64,000 bases of DNA from CAYZJV01 sp964616275 (GTDB lineage Bacteria > Spirochaetota > Spirochaetia > Sphaerochaetales > Sphaerochaetaceae), in contig CAZTUL010000004.1 in the NCBI GenBank assembly GCA_964616275.1, positions 1 through 64,000 on the forward strand, written 5' to 3'. The notes under the pieces were generated by a model. It saw only the letters and a list, made by a program, of their open reading frames with translations. It was not told the origin of the DNA and searched no databases. Below, piece by piece: positions 26,716-36,532 of the stretch. Each line of letters begins with the position of its first letter. Position 1 is the first letter of the stretch. Made by a program: the position numbers and the translations under genes.

Positions 26716-27984
26716 TTATAAAATAATTATCTGATCGCGTTCTGGTCCAACACTTACAAATTTCATTGGAGCTCCAGTTAGTTCTGCGATTCTATTAACA
26801 AAACTCTGTGCATTTTTCGGTAGATCGTTCCAAGTCCTTGCTTCGGTGGTACTGCACATCCATCCCGGGACTTCTTCATAGACTGGTTCAGCCTTCTCCT
26901 GTCCTGCAGTATCGGGAAGATCGGTGATTAACTCTCCATCAATCATGTACCCGGTACAAATCTTAATAGTCTCAAAGGTATCGAGTACATCAAGTTTTGT
27001 AATAGCTATGCTTGTAAAGCCATTAATCCAGCAGGAAAAAGAGGCTGCTACGGCATCAAACCATCCACAACGACGGGGTCTTCCTGTGGTTGCACCATAT
27101 TCACCGCCGATATCCCGAAGTTTTTCGCCAGCTGCATCGAATAGTTCGGTAGGGAAGGGCCCTCCACCGACTGAGGTTGAGTAGGCTTTCACCACTCCGA
27201 TTATCTCATTAATATACCTCGGTGAAATACCAGCTCCGCTGGGAGCACCCCCTGCAGTTGGATTACTACTTGTTGTGTATGGATAAATACCCCAATCAAG
27301 ATCTCGCATAACACCGAGCTGACCTTCAAGTAAAATCTCTTTATTCTCCTGAACTGCTCTCTTTATGATGGGATGTGTATCAATTATCTGCTTCCCAAAA
27401 CGATTGTTCCAACGTGCACAATGTTCCATGAGTTCTTCAATATCGACTTCGGGCAAACCGTAATAAGCCAGCTGTCGATTCTTCTGGGGGAGGAGCATTT
27501 CCAATCTGGTTCTCAGTCGTTTGGGGTCGAGAATATCTGAAGCTCGAATACCAATTCGGGAAGCTTTGTCACTATAGCAGGGGCCGACACCGCGCTTTGT
27601 GGTACCTACCGCCCAGCCACTTTTCTTACTCGCCTCTTCAGCCCCATCGAGCATGCAATGCAGTGGTAGAATCAGATGAGCACGACGGTCAATAAATAGA
27701 TTGCTTCCGTCCACACCGGCAGAGGCAATAGAGGAGAGTTCAGTTTCCATGGTATCAAAATTCACCACAGTTCCAGCTCCTACGACGCATACTGTTTTAG
27801 GATTGAAGATTCCAGAAGGGATGATATGAAGGGCAAACTTGCCTTTATCGTTGATCACCGTATGTCCTGCATTATCTCCGCCTTGAAATCGGATAACTAC
27901 TTCGGCCTGTTGTGCAAGGTAGTCTACAATTCTTCCTTTCCCTTCATCTCCCCATTGGGCTCCTACAATAGCTGTAATGCTCAT
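26716..27984 (-). CDS. purA: Adenylosuccinate synthetase
   Basis: A protein of 422 residues. N-terminal GAQWGDEGKGRIVDYLA and GGDNAGHT, then GTTKRGVGPCYSDKASR and the late signature TTGRPRRCGWFD. Converts IMP plus aspartate and GTP to adenylosuccinate. AAGGAG before ATG. Immediately followed by purB, giving the complete IMP to AMP branch in one operon. Confidence 0.97.
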   Translation of the reverse strand: MSITAIVGAQWGDEGKGRIVDYLAQQAEVVIRFQGGDNAGHTVINDKGKFALHIIPSGIFNPKTVCVVGAGTVVNFDTMETELSSIASAGVDGSNLFIDRRAHLILPLHCMLDGAEEASKKSGWAVGTTKRGVGPCYSDKASRIGIRASDILDPKRLRTRLEMLLPQKNRQLAYYGLPEVDIEELMEHCARWNNRFGKQIIDTHPIIKRAVQENKEILLEGQLGVMRDLDWGIYPYTTSSNPTAGGAPSGAGISPRYINEIIGVVKAYSTSVGGGPFPTELFDAAGEKLRDIGGEYGATTGRPRRCGWFDAVAASFSCWINGFTSIAITKLDVLDTFETIKICTGYMIDGELITDLPDTAGQEKAEPVYEEVPGWMCSTTEARTWNDLPKNAQSFVNRIAELTGAPMKFVSVGPERDQIIIL

Positions 27985-27997
27985 ATAGACTCCTTAG

Positions 27998-28534
27998 TCA
28001 GCAATTTTTCTGTGCAAGCATGTTCTGCTCATGCAATTCGTGTTCATCAATATCTATGGCATCCCACGGATATTTTATCCATACATCATCAATCTCCTCA
28101 CCGGCAAAGTAACGGACAATTTCGGGAGGGAATTCGGCATCTTTCTTCTTATTCTTGTTATGCAGAACGAGAACTGCAATTTCCTCAGGATCATTTTTTA
28201 ACAATTCACGAATACAGTAACTGAGGGTAGCTCGGGTATCGTCTACTTCATCAATCAACAGAACTTTTTTCCCGCGCAGCTGTTGCTGAGTCTCATCTAT
28301 CCATTGAATTTTCTGAGGGTAATCGCTATGAGTTTGATCTATACCATAATAGGAAATTCCTACGGCATAAATCGGTCTGTTGATATAGGTTTTTACAATA
28401 CGGGCTGGAATAAATCCTCCGGAACCAATTGCCACAATTACATCTGGATTGTAACCGGATGCCACAAGGCGGTCTGCAAGCGACTTCACTAACTTGTGAA
28501 TCGACGCATACCCTACATAATACTTGTTGTTCAT
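27998..28534 (-). CDS. Purine phosphoribosyltransferase (Gpt/xanthine-guanine-like)
   Basis: A protein of 178 residues with the PRPP-binding signature VLLIDEVDDTRATL and the GSGGFIPARIV loop. Transfers phosphoribose from PRPP to a purine base. Distinct from the adjacent Hpt; similarity suggests xanthine/guanine or hypoxanthine specificity, which cannot be settled here. Sits between hpt and purA with an AAGGAAG site before ATG. Confidence 0.82.
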   Translation of the reverse strand: MNNKYYVGYASIHKLVKSLADRLVASGYNPDVIVAIGSGGFIPARIVKTYINRPIYAVGISYYGIDQTHSDYPQKIQWIDETQQQLRGKKVLLIDEVDDTRATLSYCIRELLKNDPEEIAVLVLHNKNKKKDAEFPPEIVRYFAGEEIDDVWIKYPWDAIDIDEHELHEQNMLAQKNC

Positions 28535-28553
28535 GAATCTTCCTTTTTATTGT

Positions 28554-29117
28554 CTATTCGATTACCGGTACCATTTCAGCAATATAGGGGAGTGTTCGGT
28601 ACTGTTCAGCATAATCCAATCCATAGCCGACCACCCAGACATCGGGTATTTCAAAACCAATGTAATCTAGTTCCACATCTACTTTTCTTCTATTGGGCTT
28701 GTCGAGCAGTACTACCGTTTTTAGCGATTTTGGACTTCGGGCTTTAAAGTTTCTGCATAAGTAGTCCAGTGTATATCCACTGTCAAGAATATCTTCCACA
28801 ATCATGACATGGCGGTCTTCCAGATTTTCTCTGGTATCCATTATCAGTCGTACATTACCGGTGGATTGTGATGATGCCCCGTAGCTTGATAATGAGATGA
28901 AATCGACTACGTGGGGAATCTTCAGCTTGCGGCAGAGGTCGGCCAGAAAAATGAAAGAGCCTTTCAATACTCCAACAAGTATAAGGCTCTCTGTAATTCC
29001 TTCGTACTCTTTATTTATCTGATAAGCAAGCTCATCTACACGACGTTGGATAGTGTCTGCGTCTATCAACACACGAACCAAGTCCTTCGTGAGAGCGGGA
29101 ATCGCGATAGATGTCAT
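28554..29117 (-). CDS. hpt: Hypoxanthine phosphoribosyltransferase
   Basis: A protein of 187 residues with LVGVLKGSFIFLADL, the conserved SSYG segment of bacterial HPRTs and PRPP motif MIVEDILDSGYTL. Makes IMP (and probably GMP) from free bases. Start chosen at ATG 29117, preceded by AAGGAG with five-base spacing, rather than the longer frame. First gene of hpt-PRT-purA-purB. Confidence 0.93.
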   Translation of the reverse strand: MTSIAIPALTKDLVRVLIDADTIQRRVDELAYQINKEYEGITESLILVGVLKGSFIFLADLCRKLKIPHVVDFISLSSYGASSQSTGNVRLIMDTRENLEDRHVMIVEDILDSGYTLDYLCRNFKARSPKSLKTVVLLDKPNRRKVDVELDYIGFEIPDVWVVGYGLDYAEQYRTLPYIAEMVPVIE

Positions 29118-29210
29118 GGTCGCTCCTTTTTGGTATGCAATTATCGGTTCAATCATGGCATAACAAGAAAACTGGAGCGGTGTCAAGACTGCACATATAC
29201 AGCATCGTGT

Positions 29211-30845
29211 CTATTCTGAAGAAGAAAGCGAGTCAATCGCTTCAACAGCATTATGAAATATTGCACTTCTTCCGACTGTTGTGTCGAATCCTCCTCGCGT
29301 GAACTGGTGTGCAACTTGAGCTTGCAGACCACAGAATATGAGCGAAACACCCCGATTTTTAAGTGATGCATGTACCTCTTCCAAAGCAATCATTGCACTG
29401 TGGTCGATACTGGGAACACCCCGAATGGAGAGAATTATTTTCCGGGCACCTTGGTTTGCAATATCTTCAAGCGAAGAGACTAATTGATCCTGCGTCCCGA
29501 AAAAGAGCTGTCCTGTTACATAGACCAATTTTACTGAAGTGTCCCTGTTTGCAAGATTCCGACCTCTTTCGTGTCGTTCATCGATGTTTGATGTGGTAAT
29601 CTCGAGATAGGCACTACGTATGACAAAAAGAAACATTGAAAGCGAAATGCCGATTACAATAGCAATCGTCAGATCAAAAACAACGGTTGCAATCATTGTT
29701 ATGAGAAACTGTGTGATTGATGTTTTATATCGCTTTTGAAAAAAGGTGCGTATGCTTTCCCACTCGTTCATTCTCCAGGCAGTAACCATGAGAATGCCGC
29801 CAAGTGAAGCGAGGGGAATTCGGGACATGATTGGTCCGAGGAGAAACATCGATGCAATGAGCGTTGCTGCATGGAAAATACTGGTAAGTCTCGTTCGTCC
29901 TCCCGACTTAATTGCAACGCTTGTTCGTGCAATAGCTGCGGTTGCAGGAACACCGCCAAAGAAGGGTATAAGAATGTTGCCGAGCCCTTGAGCAATGAGC
30001 TCCTGCTTAGCATTGAGACGCTCTCCTCGCATTTTTCCTCCTGCAGCACCGCAAAGCAGACTTTCTATCATGCCCAAAGCAGCAATGCTCAGTGCAGGAA
30101 GCAAAATAACCTGAAAGAGTTCTAGGTCCAACATAGATAATGTAAGGCGATGCTCAAGAAAAAGTGAGCGGGGTATTTCACCGACATCGGGAACAGAGAA
30201 TGGTCCGAACATATGAACGATGAGAGCTGCAATTATTCCGACAAGCGATGATGGAATCCGGGCATTCCACCGTTTTGGCCACAGAATCATAATAAGTATG
30301 ACCAATATGCCGAAGAAGAGAGATTGCAATTGGATACTTTGACCTCCTTGCACATAGGAGATAATTTTTTGGATTATTGACTCTCCATGACTTTTAATTC
30401 CCAACACATTATCTATCTGACCAAATGCAATCAGGATAGCAATACCCGAGGTAAATCCAGTTATTACCGGTGATGGAATTATGGAGACTATTTTTCCTGC
30501 CGACAGCAGGGCTGCAAGTACAAGAAAAATTCCCGAAAGCATTCCAGCTGCGAGAACACCTTCAACTCCGTATCGAGCTGAGAGGGGGAGTAAGATTGCC
30601 GCCATTGCTCCTGTGGGACCGCTGATCTGGAAAGAGGCTCCCCCTAAAGCACCAATCATAAATCCAGCAAGGATGGCGGTAATGAGTCCCGCCGCGGCAT
30701 CTGCTCCAGAACCTACGCCGAAGGCAAGTGCCAAGGGTAGTGCAACTGCTGCTACAGTAAGTCCTGCAAGTATATCTTTAACGAGGTTCTCTCTGGTGTA
30801 TCCAGAAAATTCTCTGCGAATCATATGTGGAAATGGAAAATTCAT
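29211..30845 (-). CDS. SulP-family anion transporter with STAS domain
   Basis: A protein of 544 residues. N-terminal transmembrane core with DILAGLTVAAVALPLALAFG and QISGPTGAMAA, then about ten further hydrophobic segments, and a C-terminal STAS domain from about residue 430 (KIILSIRGVPSIDHSAMIAL). SLC26/SulP carriers move sulfate, bicarbonate or dicarboxylates; substrate unknown here. Start at ATG 30845 (AAGGAAG upstream); the longer frame would run into the divergent gene's control region. Confidence 0.9.
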   Translation of the reverse strand: MNFPFPHMIRREFSGYTRENLVKDILAGLTVAAVALPLALAFGVGSGADAAAGLITAILAGFMIGALGGASFQISGPTGAMAAILLPLSARYGVEGVLAAGMLSGIFLVLAALLSAGKIVSIIPSPVITGFTSGIAILIAFGQIDNVLGIKSHGESIIQKIISYVQGGQSIQLQSLFFGILVILIMILWPKRWNARIPSSLVGIIAALIVHMFGPFSVPDVGEIPRSLFLEHRLTLSMLDLELFQVILLPALSIAALGMIESLLCGAAGGKMRGERLNAKQELIAQGLGNILIPFFGGVPATAAIARTSVAIKSGGRTRLTSIFHAATLIASMFLLGPIMSRIPLASLGGILMVTAWRMNEWESIRTFFQKRYKTSITQFLITMIATVVFDLTIAIVIGISLSMFLFVIRSAYLEITTSNIDERHERGRNLANRDTSVKLVYVTGQLFFGTQDQLVSSLEDIANQGARKIILSIRGVPSIDHSAMIALEEVHASLKNRGVSLIFCGLQAQVAHQFTRGGFDTTVGRSAIFHNAVEAIDSLSSSE

Positions 30846-31002
30846 GGGGATTTCTTCCTTGGAAAGATACTGCGAATGGCTATCGACCAACATGATGGGT
30901 ATATCACTCAACCCATACAAATACAAGTAATGAAGCGGTGTCCGGACAACAACATTGACGGAATAATGAATGAAAATTATAGTATGCAGCGAGGGGGCAA
31001 CT

Positions 31003-31512
31003 ATGTTTGAACAGATAGATTTGAAATCACTGGAACTTAATCCGTTTACCACAATTCAACAGGATACATTCCTAGTCACTGCAGGAACTGAGGATGCATG
31101 GAACACGATGACAGCCGGCTGGGGTTTTTTGGGAGTTATGTGGGCTCGCCCTGCATTTGGGATTGTAATTCGCGATTCTCGTTTTACCTATGAATTTCTC
31201 GAGAACTCTCGAGGTTTTACCTGTTCGTTTTTCCCACCTGAATGGAAGAAAGCCCTTCAGTTCTGTGGCTCTCATTCCGGAAGAGATACCAATAAAGAGG
31301 AGGCTACAGGACTCACAAGTGTGGTAATTCCTGAAACCGATCTCATTACATTTGAGCAGGCAAACTTAGTCTTCTGTTGTACACAAGCATCAAGAACAGA
31401 TATTTCACCATCTGATTTCTTGCTCCCTGACATTGAGAAACATTATCCGAGAAAGGATTATCACCGACTTTATATTGGATTTATTGATCAAATGCTTGTA
31501 CAAAGTACCTGA
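31003..31512 (+). CDS. Flavin reductase-like FMN-binding protein
   Basis: A protein of 169 residues resembling the flavin-reductase-like split barrel (NTMTAGWGFLGVMW, then RDSRFTYEFLENSRGFTCSF and a late KDYHRLYIGFID). Probably binds FMN; partner and substrate unknown. Start at ATG 31003 with GAGGGGG upstream. Divergent from the SulP gene, convergent with purH. Confidence 0.75.
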   Translation: MFEQIDLKSLELNPFTTIQQDTFLVTAGTEDAWNTMTAGWGFLGVMWARPAFGIVIRDSRFTYEFLENSRGFTCSFFPPEWKKALQFCGSHSGRDTNKEEATGLTSVVIPETDLITFEQANLVFCCTQASRTDISPSDFLLPDIEKHYPRKDYHRLYIGFIDQMLVQST

Positions 31513-31552
31513 AGGGGTCAGTACACGTGCACTTGACTCGCGTCATTGAACA

Positions 31553-33136
31553 CTAACCGTGTAAAAAACCCCTGATTCCGGTATACACCATGGCGATATC
31601 TGCCTCATTGCAGGCATCAACAACCTCCTGATCCCGAATAGAACCACCTGGTTGGATGATTGCTCGTACACCTGAACCTTTTAATGCATCAATACTGTCA
31701 CGAAATGGGAAAAAAGCATCACTTGCGAGAACCATCGGATTTGCTGCTCCACTCTTTGTGAGTGCTATGAGAGTTGCATCTACACGAGATACTTGCCCAC
31801 CACCAATTCCACAGGTGACTCTCTGTGCTGCGGTTACAATTGCATTTGATTTAACATGTTTTACCACTTTCCATGCAAATAGGAGGTCTGCAAGCTCATC
31901 GTCAGTCGGTGCCCTATGTGTAGCTACAGTAATATCATCCCGTGTAATAGACGCATTGTCCCGTTCCTGTATGAGAAGGTCGCTGCCTAGTGCACGACTT
32001 GTTAAGTGATTGGTGAGAGGAGGGATCGGGCCAGTTTCGAGTACACGAAGATTCTTTTTTTTCTTGAGAATAACTAGCGCCTCTTCTGTGAAGGAGGGTG
32101 CAGTGAGTACTTCAAAGAATATTGAAGAGAGAAATTCTGCCATCTTCTTATTGCATACTCTATTTACAGCAATAATTCCGCCAAAAGCACTACGGGAATC
32201 TGCCTCGAAGGCGTATGTGAGAGCCTTCGTTATATCTTCATGTACAGCGACACCGCATGGAGTTGCGTGTTTTACAACCACACACGCTGGTTCTGAGAAT
32301 TCTCTCAGTGTATCGATGGCTCCTTGGGTATCGCCTAAATTGTTGAAAGATAGTTGCTTCCCCTGTAGAACTGCACATTGTAAAAGACTGAACGGGTCGG
32401 TCTTACCTGGTACCAAACGTCCTCGATATACTGCGGCCCGCTGATGTGGATTCTCTCCATATCTCAGCAGACGGTCCTCTTTCTGTACAGTTCTTCTTGT
32501 ATCGGTATGAAGTTCATAGGTAAGTGTGAGTTCAGCCGGAAACTGTTCCTCATTGAGATACTGGTGTATGAGTGCATCGTAAGAAGCCGTATGGCCGAAT
32601 GCTTTTGTTGCAAGTTCTTTTCGTAATGCATACGGTACAGATCCTTCACTGGTTAATGCAGAAGCCACCCTATCATAGTCTGCTGCGTAGGTGAGTACAG
32701 TAACCCAAGAAAAGTTCTTTGCTGCAGAGCGAACCATGGTCGGTCCACCGATATCAATATTCTCGACTGCATCATCCAGGGAGGTGCCGTTATTATTAAT
32801 AGTCTGAGCAAATGGATAGAGGTTGCACACTACGAGATCAATCCACGGAATACCATGGGTTTTTGCATCTGATGCATGCTGATCTCTCAAACCCAGTATT
32901 CCACCAGCGATGATTGGATGAAGTGATTTTACGCGACCATTCATCATCTCCGGAAACTGTGTGAGTTTTTCTACTGGAATTACTGCAATACCTTCAGACT
33001 GCAAGAGAGAAGCAGTTCCGCCAGTAGAAATAATCTCTATACCCTGAGAGATTAATACACGTGCCAATGCAACAATTCCAGTTTTATCAGAAACTGAAAT
33101 AAGTGCCCGCTTAATGACTGTGGGTTTGGTATTCAT
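31553..33136 (-). CDS. purH: Bifunctional AICAR formyltransferase/IMP cyclohydrolase
   Basis: A protein of 527 residues. N-terminal IMP cyclohydrolase (ALISVSDKTGIVALA, STGGTA, GRVKSLHP) and C-terminal AICAR formyltransferase (LRYGENPHQRA, VKHATPCGVA, GGQVSRVDA, ending in YTGIRGFLHG). Last two steps of IMP synthesis. The start is ambiguous: ATG 33136 suits the protein, but an in-frame ATG at 33154 lies six bases after TATGGT; neither has a Shine-Dalgarno site. No other de novo purine genes besides purB are in the window. Confidence 0.95.
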   Translation of the reverse strand: MNTKPTVIKRALISVSDKTGIVALARVLISQGIEIISTGGTASLLQSEGIAVIPVEKLTQFPEMMNGRVKSLHPIIAGGILGLRDQHASDAKTHGIPWIDLVVCNLYPFAQTINNNGTSLDDAVENIDIGGPTMVRSAAKNFSWVTVLTYAADYDRVASALTSEGSVPYALRKELATKAFGHTASYDALIHQYLNEEQFPAELTLTYELHTDTRRTVQKEDRLLRYGENPHQRAAVYRGRLVPGKTDPFSLLQCAVLQGKQLSFNNLGDTQGAIDTLREFSEPACVVVKHATPCGVAVHEDITKALTYAFEADSRSAFGGIIAVNRVCNKKMAEFLSSIFFEVLTAPSFTEEALVILKKKKNLRVLETGPIPPLTNHLTSRALGSDLLIQERDNASITRDDITVATHRAPTDDELADLLFAWKVVKHVKSNAIVTAAQRVTCGIGGGQVSRVDATLIALTKSGAANPMVLASDAFFPFRDSIDALKGSGVRAIIQPGGSIRDQEVVDACNEADIAMVYTGIRGFLHG

Positions 33137-33208
33137 ATGTGTGGTGTACCACATTTTCTTACCATATTGCTACCCGCCGAGAACTCTTTCCTTTTTTTTC
33201 CTGACTCG

Positions 33209-33237
33209 TTACAATGGCGATACCTCTGCGGTATATC
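33209..33237 (+). promoter_or_regulatory. pheST promoter
   Basis: TTACAA (33209-33214), 17-base spacer, TATATC (33232-33237); leader about 30 bases with a TAGGAG site. No T-box structure is present. Confidence 0.5.
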
Positions 33238-33272
33238 CTACAGAGGGAAACGATTCTAGGAGAGGCTATAAC

Positions 33273-34811
33273 ATGGAGATCGATGTACGGAACCTGCATC
33301 CTCTTGAGATCAGGCTACTCAGGCATGTGTCAACTGGTGAACCAATTACTTCCCAACGGTTGATAGATGAACTGGATTATAAGATTGGACAATGTAACCA
33401 ATCTTTCAGCTGGCTTTCAGCTAAAGGTTACATAGAAGAGAAGGGACGTACATTTCGCACGCTGTTCGAACTTACCGAACTTGGTCGGCAACAGTTGGAA
33501 CAGGGAACTCCCCCGCAGCGTATCCTTACACTGCTTCAGGAAAAAGGGCCACTTACGCTCCCTGAGATTGCAGATACATTATCATTGGAGAAATCTGATG
33601 TCGGTTCAGCTTTCGGCCTGTTAAGCAAAACAAAAGCTTGTAAAATGGGCGAGGGAAACAAAGCTGAAGCAGTAGTCACAGAAATACCTGCAGAAGTCCG
33701 GATTGCTGCTCAAGTACTAGAGAAAGCGGCACAGGAGCCTCTTGAAGAGTCTCAGTTGACGAGTGAAGAGAAGGACTATGTTTCCAAAAATAGTAAAAAG
33801 AGAGGGGCTGCAGGAGCTCCTTTAAAACTTATTGAACGAGAAGAAGTCACCTATCAGCTTACTCCGGCAGGCAGTGAAGCTAAAAACGTTCTGCTTGCTG
33901 CAAATATAACAGGTGAGGAGTTAGGTGCTGTAACAAACGCCATGTTGTCTACCGGATCTTGGAAGCAAGCCTCTTTTCGTCCCTATAGTCTGAATACACC
34001 TCCTCCACGAATTATCCCAGGAAGAAGAAACCCTTACGGTGCATATCTGCAATGGGTAAAAGATAAACTCTGTGCACTTGGATTTGAAGAATTTGATGGT
34101 CCTCTTGTAGAAAATGAATTCTGGAATGGAGATGCTTTGTTCATGCCTCAGTTTCACAGTGCACGGGATATTCATGATGTGTACTACGTAAAGCATCCGT
34201 CACATGCAAAAGCAATCGATGAGCCATATTTGAGCCAGGTTGCAGCCACTCATGAAAATGGGTGGAAAACCGGTAGTCGTGGATGGCAATACGGTTTTGA
34301 CCATGAATTTACCCGAAGACAGGTTATGAGAAGTCAGGGGACTGTACTCTCTGCGAAGACGCTGCCAAAAGCACAGATTCCAGGAAAATACTTTGGAGTC
34401 GCTCGATGTTTTCGGTACGATCAGGTAGATGCAACGCATGGTGCCGATTTCTATCAGACTGAGGGTATAGTGCTTGGGGAAGATGTTAATCTGAAGACTC
34501 TTCTTGGTCTGTTGAAGATGTTCGCAGAAGAGGTCGCTGGTGCAGAAGAGGTAAAATATGTCCCCGGTTATTTTCCATTTACCGAACCATCCATTGAGGT
34601 ACATATAAAACATCCTGTACTCGGGTGGTTTGAACTTGGCGGGAGTGGTATTTTCCGACCGGAGGTTACACAGGCTCTGGGTATTGACGTCCCTGTTCTT
34701 GCTTGGGGCTTGGGTATTGACCGGATGGCACTCATGCACCTCGGTCTGAATGATTTACGCGAACTATTTACACCAGATATCGAAAGCGTACGTATGAGGA
34801 GGGGAAATTAA
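33273..34811 (+). CDS. pheS: Phenylalanyl-tRNA synthetase alpha subunit, archaeal/eukaryotic type
   Basis: A protein of 512 residues, much longer than the ~340 of bacterial PheS. N-terminal winged-helix repeats (LHPLEIRLLRHV, ILTLLQEKGPLTLPEIADTL) as in archaeal and cytosolic PheRS, then the class II core with ATHENGWKTGSRGWQYGFDH and motif 3 AWGLGIDRMALM. Start at ATG 33273 with TAGGAG upstream; the longer frame extends back into the divergent purH. Overlaps pheT by one base. Spirochaetes are known to carry this PheRS type. Confidence 0.95.
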   Translation: MEIDVRNLHPLEIRLLRHVSTGEPITSQRLIDELDYKIGQCNQSFSWLSAKGYIEEKGRTFRTLFELTELGRQQLEQGTPPQRILTLLQEKGPLTLPEIADTLSLEKSDVGSAFGLLSKTKACKMGEGNKAEAVVTEIPAEVRIAAQVLEKAAQEPLEESQLTSEEKDYVSKNSKKRGAAGAPLKLIEREEVTYQLTPAGSEAKNVLLAANITGEELGAVTNAMLSTGSWKQASFRPYSLNTPPPRIIPGRRNPYGAYLQWVKDKLCALGFEEFDGPLVENEFWNGDALFMPQFHSARDIHDVYYVKHPSHAKAIDEPYLSQVAATHENGWKTGSRGWQYGFDHEFTRRQVMRSQGTVLSAKTLPKAQIPGKYFGVARCFRYDQVDATHGADFYQTEGIVLGEDVNLKTLLGLLKMFAEEVAGAEEVKYVPGYFPFTEPSIEVHIKHPVLGWFELGGSGIFRPEVTQALGIDVPVLAWGLGIDRMALMHLGLNDLRELFTPDIESVRMRRGN

Positions 34812-36517
34812 TGCCCAAGATTGAAGTTCATGAAGCACTATTCAATTCCCTTGTGGGAAGTTCTTATACCGATGCTCAGCTCGAAGAGATGTTCCCCGTT
34901 GCAAAAGCAGAACTCGACGGCCATGACGTAGAGGAAGGCCTCTATAAAATTGAATTGAACGATACCAATAGACCTGATCTGTGGTCTGCTGCTGGAGTTG
35001 CCAGACAACTAGCCTCGTATAGAGATCAAAGTATTCCTCAATATGATTTTTTCTCAACAGAAGATGAGACTCTCGATTCTGAGGGACGAAAATTAATCGT
35101 CCATGAGCCAGCTCAGCTGGTGCGACCCTATTCCATTGGTTTCGCTGCAACTGGAAAGGTTGTTGATGAAGAAATCCTGCTTAACCTTATCCAATCGCAG
35201 GAGAAATTGTGCAATAACTTTGGAAGAAAGCGAAAGACTATTGCAATGGGTGTGTATCGGAGTGACATGATTACCTATCCGGTTCATTTTACAGGAGCAG
35301 ACCCGGATGTTGCGCACTTTGTCCCTTTGCATATGGATGAAGACCTTACGTTGAGACAAATCTGTGAGAAACATCCTAAAGGTGTTGAGTATGGACCAAT
35401 CGTATCAGATAAACCGGTGTTTCCTTTCTTGTATGATGATGCAGATGAGGTGTTGAGTTTTCCGCCGGTTATCAATAGTGCACGAATTGGCGCTGTAGAA
35501 GTTGGTGATGAGCATCTGTTTTTTGAGTTTAGTGGAACTGGGTTAGACGATCTGCTTCTCGCAGCATCCATTGTTGCTTGTGATTGTGCAGATATGGGAT
35601 TTACCATTCTTCCCGTTACATGCGAATTTCCCTACGACACCCAATATGGTCGCTCACTTACAGTCCCATATTATTTCCAGGAGCCTGCAGCGTGTAATCT
35701 CTCTTTTCTTCATAAAATGCTTGGTGAAAAACTGAGTAATGACCAGATTATCACAGCATTGCGTCGTATGGGAGTGTTTGCCGTTACTGATGAAACCATG
35801 GTATATATCACTGTGCCCGAGTATCGCAATGACTACCTTCATCCTGTTGATATCGTTGAGGATGTCATGATTGGACATGGGTTGGAAAATTTCGCCCCAG
35901 AACTCCCACATGATTCCACAGTGGGAAGAATTACGCCGATTGAGGCCTTTTCACGAAAGGTGAAAGAGCTCATGGTCGGCCTTGGATTCCAGGAGATGAT
36001 GTATAACTACCTAGGGTCGAAACGTGAATATATAGACAACATGAATGTTGATGGATCTCAATATATTCAGATTGCTAATCCCATGAGTGAAAACTATGAG
36101 TTTGTTCGACCTTCAATTATTCCTTCACTTCTCGAATCCGAAAGTGTAAGTGCCCATGCTGTGTATCCTCACCAGATATTCGAAGTGGGAAAAGTTGCAT
36201 TCCTCGATGATTCAGATAACTCTGGAACTACAACGCGGGATTATCTTGGTTTCCTCGCCGCTGGTAGTGAGATGGGATTTAACCAGTTGAACAGTCTTAT
36301 TTCGACGCTCTTCTATTTTTTGAACAGAGAATATGTTATGGAGGAAATACTAGATTCTCGTTTCATTGAGGGACGATGCGGGCGTCTGGTATCAAATGGA
36401 AAAGTGGTCGGTATCTTTGGTGAAGTTCATCCTGCAGTTCTTGAAAACTGGGGGATTACGATGCCCTCTATCACATGTGAGATTGATCTTAATCTCCTGC
36501 AGGTTGTGGAGAAGTAG
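34811..36517 (+). CDS. pheT: Phenylalanyl-tRNA synthetase beta subunit, archaeal type
   Basis: A protein of 568 residues, close to archaeal PheT and well short of the ~800-residue bacterial form (no tRNA-binding EMAP-like N-terminus and no C-terminal anticodon-binding domain). B1-like DVEEGLYKIELNDTNRPDLW, B5-like VDIVEDVMIGHGLENF, and the core ending GIFGEVHPAVLENWGI. Forms the heterotetramer with PheS. Confidence 0.95.
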   Translation: MPKIEVHEALFNSLVGSSYTDAQLEEMFPVAKAELDGHDVEEGLYKIELNDTNRPDLWSAAGVARQLASYRDQSIPQYDFFSTEDETLDSEGRKLIVHEPAQLVRPYSIGFAATGKVVDEEILLNLIQSQEKLCNNFGRKRKTIAMGVYRSDMITYPVHFTGADPDVAHFVPLHMDEDLTLRQICEKHPKGVEYGPIVSDKPVFPFLYDDADEVLSFPPVINSARIGAVEVGDEHLFFEFSGTGLDDLLLAASIVACDCADMGFTILPVTCEFPYDTQYGRSLTVPYYFQEPAACNLSFLHKMLGEKLSNDQIITALRRMGVFAVTDETMVYITVPEYRNDYLHPVDIVEDVMIGHGLENFAPELPHDSTVGRITPIEAFSRKVKELMVGLGFQEMMYNYLGSKREYIDNMNVDGSQYIQIANPMSENYEFVRPSIIPSLLESESVSAHAVYPHQIFEVGKVAFLDDSDNSGTTTRDYLGFLAAGSEMGFNQLNSLISTLFYFLNREYVMEEILDSRFIEGRCGRLVSNGKVVGIFGEVHPAVLENWGITMPSITCEIDLNLLQVVEK

Positions 36518-36532
36518 GTAAAACTCCCTCAA

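Noticed and set aside
33155..33272. T-box leader upstream of pheST
   Set aside because: The predicted leader is about 30 bases long, with no TGGNACC-type T-box sequence or antiterminator.
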